A stretch of 8,087 nucleotides of DNA. Source: CAZOKO01 sp964580455 (GTDB taxonomy: Bacteria > Desulfobacterota > WTBG01). Every line of letters begins with the position of its first letter. Position 1 is the first letter of the stretch. Shown in pieces: positions 6,164 through 8,087 of the stretch. Location of the stretch: positions 1-8,087 of the forward strand of contig CAZOKO010000108.1 of assembly GCA_964580455.1 (NCBI GenBank), written 5' to 3'. Below the pieces are notes generated by a model, which did not search any database, was not told the DNA's origin, and saw only the letters and a program-made list of their open reading frames with translations. A program made the translations under genes and the position numbers.

Positions 6164-6865
6164 TCAAACCCAAGTTTGACCTATTCCAACATCATTAGCA
6201 GCACCTCCATCACCAATACTGATATACAGAAAGCCATCCTGGCCAAAAGCGAGTTGTCCTCCGTTGTGGTTAGACTGTGGCTTGACCACCTCCAAAAGGA
6301 TGATCTCACTTCCAGGATCAGCCTTGTTTGGATCATCTTTTGAAACAAGAAACTCCGAGACGTGTACCAGCGAATTAAAGTCCTGAGGATCCTCAGCCCC
6401 TAGAGGTGCATTATAAAAAACAAAAAATCGTCCGTTGTTCACAAAATCGGGATGGAATACCATACTCAGCAGGCCTCGCTCATCATATGAGGATTGTAGT
6501 GCAACCAAACGCTCCGTAATATCAAGAAATGGCGTGTCTACAAGATTTCCATTGGCATCAATTAATCGAATTATGCCGACCTGATCGACGATAAAGATCC
6601 GTCCTGAATCGTCGTCAGGAATGGCCATACCAACCGGAGAGTTAAAACCTGCCGCAATAAGTGACAAGCCGAGCGTTAGTGCTTGAGGTGAAAACGGCGT
6701 GGGACAGCCTGATAAAAGAATAGAGAAGCTTAGTAAACCCAGAACGATCACGATGAGACTCGTTGATTGAATGCTAGTTTTTCTTTCTCGCCTCGTAAAC
6801 CCCTGTCGAGAACATCTGTTCAAATACTTTCCTTTAACACATCGTTTGGTCTGTTTGATTTCCAT
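6164..6865 (-). pseudogene. Truncated PQQ-type glucose/sorbosone dehydrogenase-like lipoprotein
   Basis: The 233-residue frame starts after a perfect SD (AAAGGAGGT, four bases from the ATG) and has a lipoprotein signal: a long basic n-region, a hydrophobic core from about 36, and the lipobox LLSGC with lipidated C54. From about residue 66 it follows the beta-propeller of the soluble glucose/sorbosone dehydrogenase family: FNSPVGMAIPDD, GRIFIVDQVGIIRLID, DERGLLSMVFHPDF, then NHNGGQLAFGQDGFLY and SIGDGGAANDVGIG. The histidine in NHNGG matches the catalytic-base position of the family. Relatives need six blades and 350 or more residues in this domain. This one ends after GIGQTWV, with two to three blades, 8 bases from the thioredoxin stop. 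The rest is not found beyond that point. It is most likely a deletion-truncated pseudogene; a short expressed lipoprotein is possible since start and SD are intact. Confidence 0.75.
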
Positions 6866-6903
6866 GATACCTCCTTTATTTAATGTTTTTATTTACGTTA
6901 TAA

Positions 6904-6933
6904 ATATTAGGAATCTTGACATGTTAATAACAA
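6904..6933 (-). promoter_or_regulatory. Candidate promoter of the truncated dehydrogenase-like lipoprotein
   Basis: On the minus strand TTGTTA (6933-6928) is followed after 18 bases by TAATAT (6909-6904), about 39 bases before the start codon at 6865. Both hexamers are close to the sigma-70 consensus and the distance to the SD is normal. The AT-rich setting makes chance matches possible. Confidence 0.35.
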
Positions 6934-7192
6934 AGTGTAGGTATATCTTCTTCTTGTTAAAAAATAACATGCTTTGCTAAACAATTCAAACTCAACTGAA
7001 ATATTCTTAGTGTCTCTACTTTATTGAAAAAACTGGGGTCCAGTCTACGTTTGACTCTTGCATCACATTTTGCTAGTATATACATATCTCCAGACCATTG
7101 AGAATATAATGTCTAATGCCGCCTGGTAGCATGTGATAAGCCTGGCAGACGGGCCGTAAGCATTTTTTTAGACAAAAAAGATTACAATACCT
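6934..7192. other. Gene-free stretch with possible mobile-element debris
   Basis: No coding frame, RNA gene or clear terminator is visible here. Two islands stand out from the AT-rich background. At 7032-7044 an inverted repeat ACTGG-GGT-CCAGT begins a stretch (to about 7065) resembling GGGGTC-type sequences that flank REP-associated Y1 transposases in other genomes; that resemblance is from memory. At 7117-7161 a GC-rich block with the direct repeat GCCTGG (7121-7126, 7140-7145) is followed by seven T (7163-7169), without a convincing stem. Confidence 0.4.
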
Positions 7193-7344
7193 TCCTTGAT
7201 CTTCTTATAAAATTAGGCGAGATGATTAACATGTATAGTTCGGCAAGCAGTGCTATAGAAGGGGTGAAAGTCCAGATATCAAAAGACAGACGACTCAGAA
7301 AACGTGTTGATAAATCAGGTGAATTCCAATCAAGAGTCACATGT
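7193..7344 (+). repeat. Direct repeat, copy 1 (group-II-intron-like fragment?)
   Basis: This copy of about 150 bases matches 7893-8046 closely. The first ~70 bases differ at only a few positions; the block from GGGGTGAAAGTCC at 7261 to about 7294 is identical; similarity then falls off towards 7344. The motif GGTGAAAGTCC is common in domain I of bacterial group II introns, and no reading frame explains the conservation. It ends about 50 bases before the DUF4160 gene. The strand is given as that of the GTGAAAGTCC motif. The identity as intron debris is inference. Confidence 0.7.
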
Positions 7345-7377
7345 AGACTTTATTCCTATTCCCTATTCCTATTAAAT

Positions 7378-7384
7378 GTTATGT
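7378..7384 (+). other. Possible integron R' core-like heptamer ahead of the gene pair
   Basis: GTTATGT lies 13 bases before the DUF4160 start codon and differs at only one base from GTTATGC, the complement of the GCATAAC found after the DUF2442 stop. Integron cassettes are bounded by such core sites. Seven bases in AT-rich DNA can match by chance, and no L' partner is visible upstream, so the support is weak. Confidence 0.25.
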
Positions 7385-7397
7385 GGAAGGAAGGAAA

Positions 7398-7637
7398 ATG
7401 AGTCCAACAATATTCAAAGAAAAAGGTTATAGATTTTTCTTCTTTTCGAGAGAAGAAACAAGAATGCATGTGCACATATCCTCTCATGAGGGTGAGGCAA
7501 AATACTGGCTTGAGCCACAAATCGAACTGGCTAAAAATATTAAATTATCTCGTCAGCATCTAAAGCAAATTGAATCATTAATTGAGGAGCATTATGATGA
7601 GCTCATTAGCGCATGGCACGAACATTTCGGAAGTTGA
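7398..7637 (+). CDS. DUF4160-family protein
   Basis: The 79-residue protein matches the DUF4160 pattern from end to end: PTIFKEKGYRFFFFSREE, then HVHI, GEAKYWLEPQIELAKN, and a helical end QIESLIEEHYDELISAWHEHFG. Families of this kind are small, soluble and frequently encoded next to a DUF2442 protein, as here. The pair has been suggested to behave like a toxin-antitoxin module, but I know of no proven biochemical role. ATG 7398 is preceded by AAGGAAGGA at 7387-7395; a GTG at 7383 in the same frame would put the start before that SD and is rejected. The next gene overlaps its end by 41 bases in another frame. The conserved histidines (HVHI) could bind metal, which is speculation. Confidence 0.85.
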   Translation: MSPTIFKEKGYRFFFFSREETRMHVHISSHEGEAKYWLEPQIELAKNIKLSRQHLKQIESLIEEHYDELISAWHEHFGS

Positions 7638-7857
7638 GGTAACTCATATTTCGAGTTACGGGGTATGGTTGTTAGCCCACGGGAAAGAACTTTTTATGTC
7701 ATATGACGATTTCCCATGGTTTAAGGACCAGCCAGTCAAGGTAATTATAAATGTACATGAAAAAGGATCAGGACATTTTTATTGGCCGGATATTGATGTA
7801 GACTTGGGAGTTGATTCAATTGAACATCCGGAAAGATTTCCCCTGAAGTCAAAGTAG
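7597..7857 (+). CDS. DUF2442-family protein
   Basis: The 86-residue protein fits DUF2442: VTHISSYGVWLLAHGKELFMSYDDFPWFKDQPVKVIINV, then YWPDIDVDLGVDSIEHPERFPL. These are small beta-rich proteins with the YxDFPWF and WPDxDxDL signatures, both visible here. ATG 7597 sits seven bases after GAGGAG (7584-7589) and is preferred; ATG 7594 and TTG 7582 are in frame but closer to or before the SD. Its start lies inside the DUF4160 gene, a 41-base overlap that implies coupled translation. The final residues (KSK) run straight into an attC-like sequence after the TAG. A partnership with DUF4160, perhaps as toxin and antitoxin, is likely from the arrangement; which is which cannot be told. Confidence 0.85.
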   Translation: MSSLAHGTNISEVEVTHISSYGVWLLAHGKELFMSYDDFPWFKDQPVKVIINVHEKGSGHFYWPDIDVDLGVDSIEHPERFPLKSK

Positions 7858-7858
7858 C

Positions 7859-7890
7859 GCATAACAAATCACTCCACTGGACGGCTTTAC
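7859..7890 (+). other. Left half of an integron attC-like recombination site, interrupted
   Basis: Two bases into the non-coding DNA after the DUF2442 stop lies GCATAAC (7859-7865), the R'' core form seen in many attC sites. An AAATCA spacer and CTCCACTGGACGGC follow, resembling the L'' arm. Position directly after the stop codon is typical of cassettes. The matching right arm (CCAGTGG... GTTATGC) is not found before 8087; instead the second repeat copy begins at about 7893. No integrase gene is in the window. Confidence 0.45.
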
Positions 7891-7892
7891 TC

Positions 7893-8046
7893 TCCTTGAT
7901 CTTCTTATAAAATCAGGCGAGATGATTAATAGGTACAATTAGGCAAGCAGTGCTATAGAAGAGGGGTGAAAGTCCAGATATCAAAAGACAGACGACTTAG
8001 AAAACGTGTTAAAAAATTAGTTTGATTCCAATTAAGAGTTCACGGT
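7893..8046 (+). repeat. Direct repeat, copy 2 (group-II-intron-like fragment?)
   Basis: This copy is offset from copy 1 by exactly 700 bases up to 7960, where two extra bases (GA) shift the register. It carries the same GGGGTGAAAGTCC motif (at about 7963). It starts inside or just after the attC-like half-site. Unlike copy 1 it runs on into a structured tail to the window end, so this copy is probably the more complete one. Confidence 0.7.
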
Positions 8047-8051
8047 AGGAA

Positions 8052-8067
8052 TGCCGATTACTCGGCA
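8052..8067 (+). other. Short perfect hairpin in the tail of repeat copy 2
   Basis: TGCCGA (8052-8057) and TCGGCA (8062-8067) pair perfectly around a TTAC loop, followed by a C-run and GTACAGTTCCC. The stretch is GC-rich compared with its surroundings and looks like folded RNA, as in group II intron domains. There is no T-run, so it is not a simple terminator. Confidence 0.5.
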
Positions 8068-8087
8068 CCCCCCGTACAGTTCCCAGC

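Noticed and set aside
6916..6945. TTGACA at 6916 on the plus strand as a promoter for a hidden gene
   Set aside because: The -10 match is poor and no coding frame or RNA follows on the plus strand before 7398.
6771..6980. 69-codon plus-strand frame over the start of the truncated lipoprotein
   Set aside because: It runs antisense across the signal peptide and perfect SD of the minus-strand gene and resembles no known protein.
7193..8046. The two repeats as a CRISPR array
   Set aside because: Only two units of about 150 bases, separated by 550 bases holding two genes, with internal drift.

Overview
The window is AT-rich bacterial DNA with short operon gaps and clear Shine-Dalgarno (SD) sites. 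A predicted lipoprotein and two predicted secreted proteins (a TlpA-type thioredoxin and a cupredoxin-like protein) suggest an envelope-bearing, probably diderm, uncultured anaerobe or facultative bacterium. The species cannot be fixed from the sequence. I see no rRNA, tRNA, CRISPR array, intact transposase or integrase.

Positions 1-4589 are ordered, housekeeping-like plus-strand DNA. An OsmC-family redox protein is followed 8 bases later by the E1 beta subunit and then the E2 subunit of a 2-oxoacid (pyruvate-type) dehydrogenase complex. The E1 alpha and E3 genes are not in view. After a 180-base gap holding a small GATACTG-type repeat comes a two-gene unit: a double-CBS-domain protein overlapping by four bases a CPA2-type cation/proton antiporter. 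The CBS protein is probably the antiporter's cytosolic nucleotide sensor.

Positions 4590-5138 hold a strong minus-strand terminator and the minus-strand gene it serves, a secreted cupredoxin-fold protein that appears to have lost its copper ligands.

Positions 5139-7190 are eroded. They contain an orphan SD sequence, the 33-codon remnant of a galactose-1-phosphate uridylyltransferase gene (galT), an intact secreted thioredoxin, and, convergent with it, a lipoprotein of the PQQ-type glucose/sorbosone dehydrogenase family cut off after about two to three propeller blades. A gene-free stretch with possible mobile-element debris follows.

Positions 7190-8087 are the most mobile-looking part. Two copies of a repeat of about 150 bases, exactly 700 bases apart, flank an overlapping DUF4160/DUF2442 gene pair. 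The repeat carries a GGGGTGAAAGTCC motif like that of group II intron domain I. Directly after the DUF2442 stop lies what looks like the left half of an integron attC site, interrupted by the second repeat copy. The working model is a small toxin-antitoxin-like gene cassette whose recombination site was invaded by a group-II-intron-like element. This is inference and needs the sequence beyond 8087.
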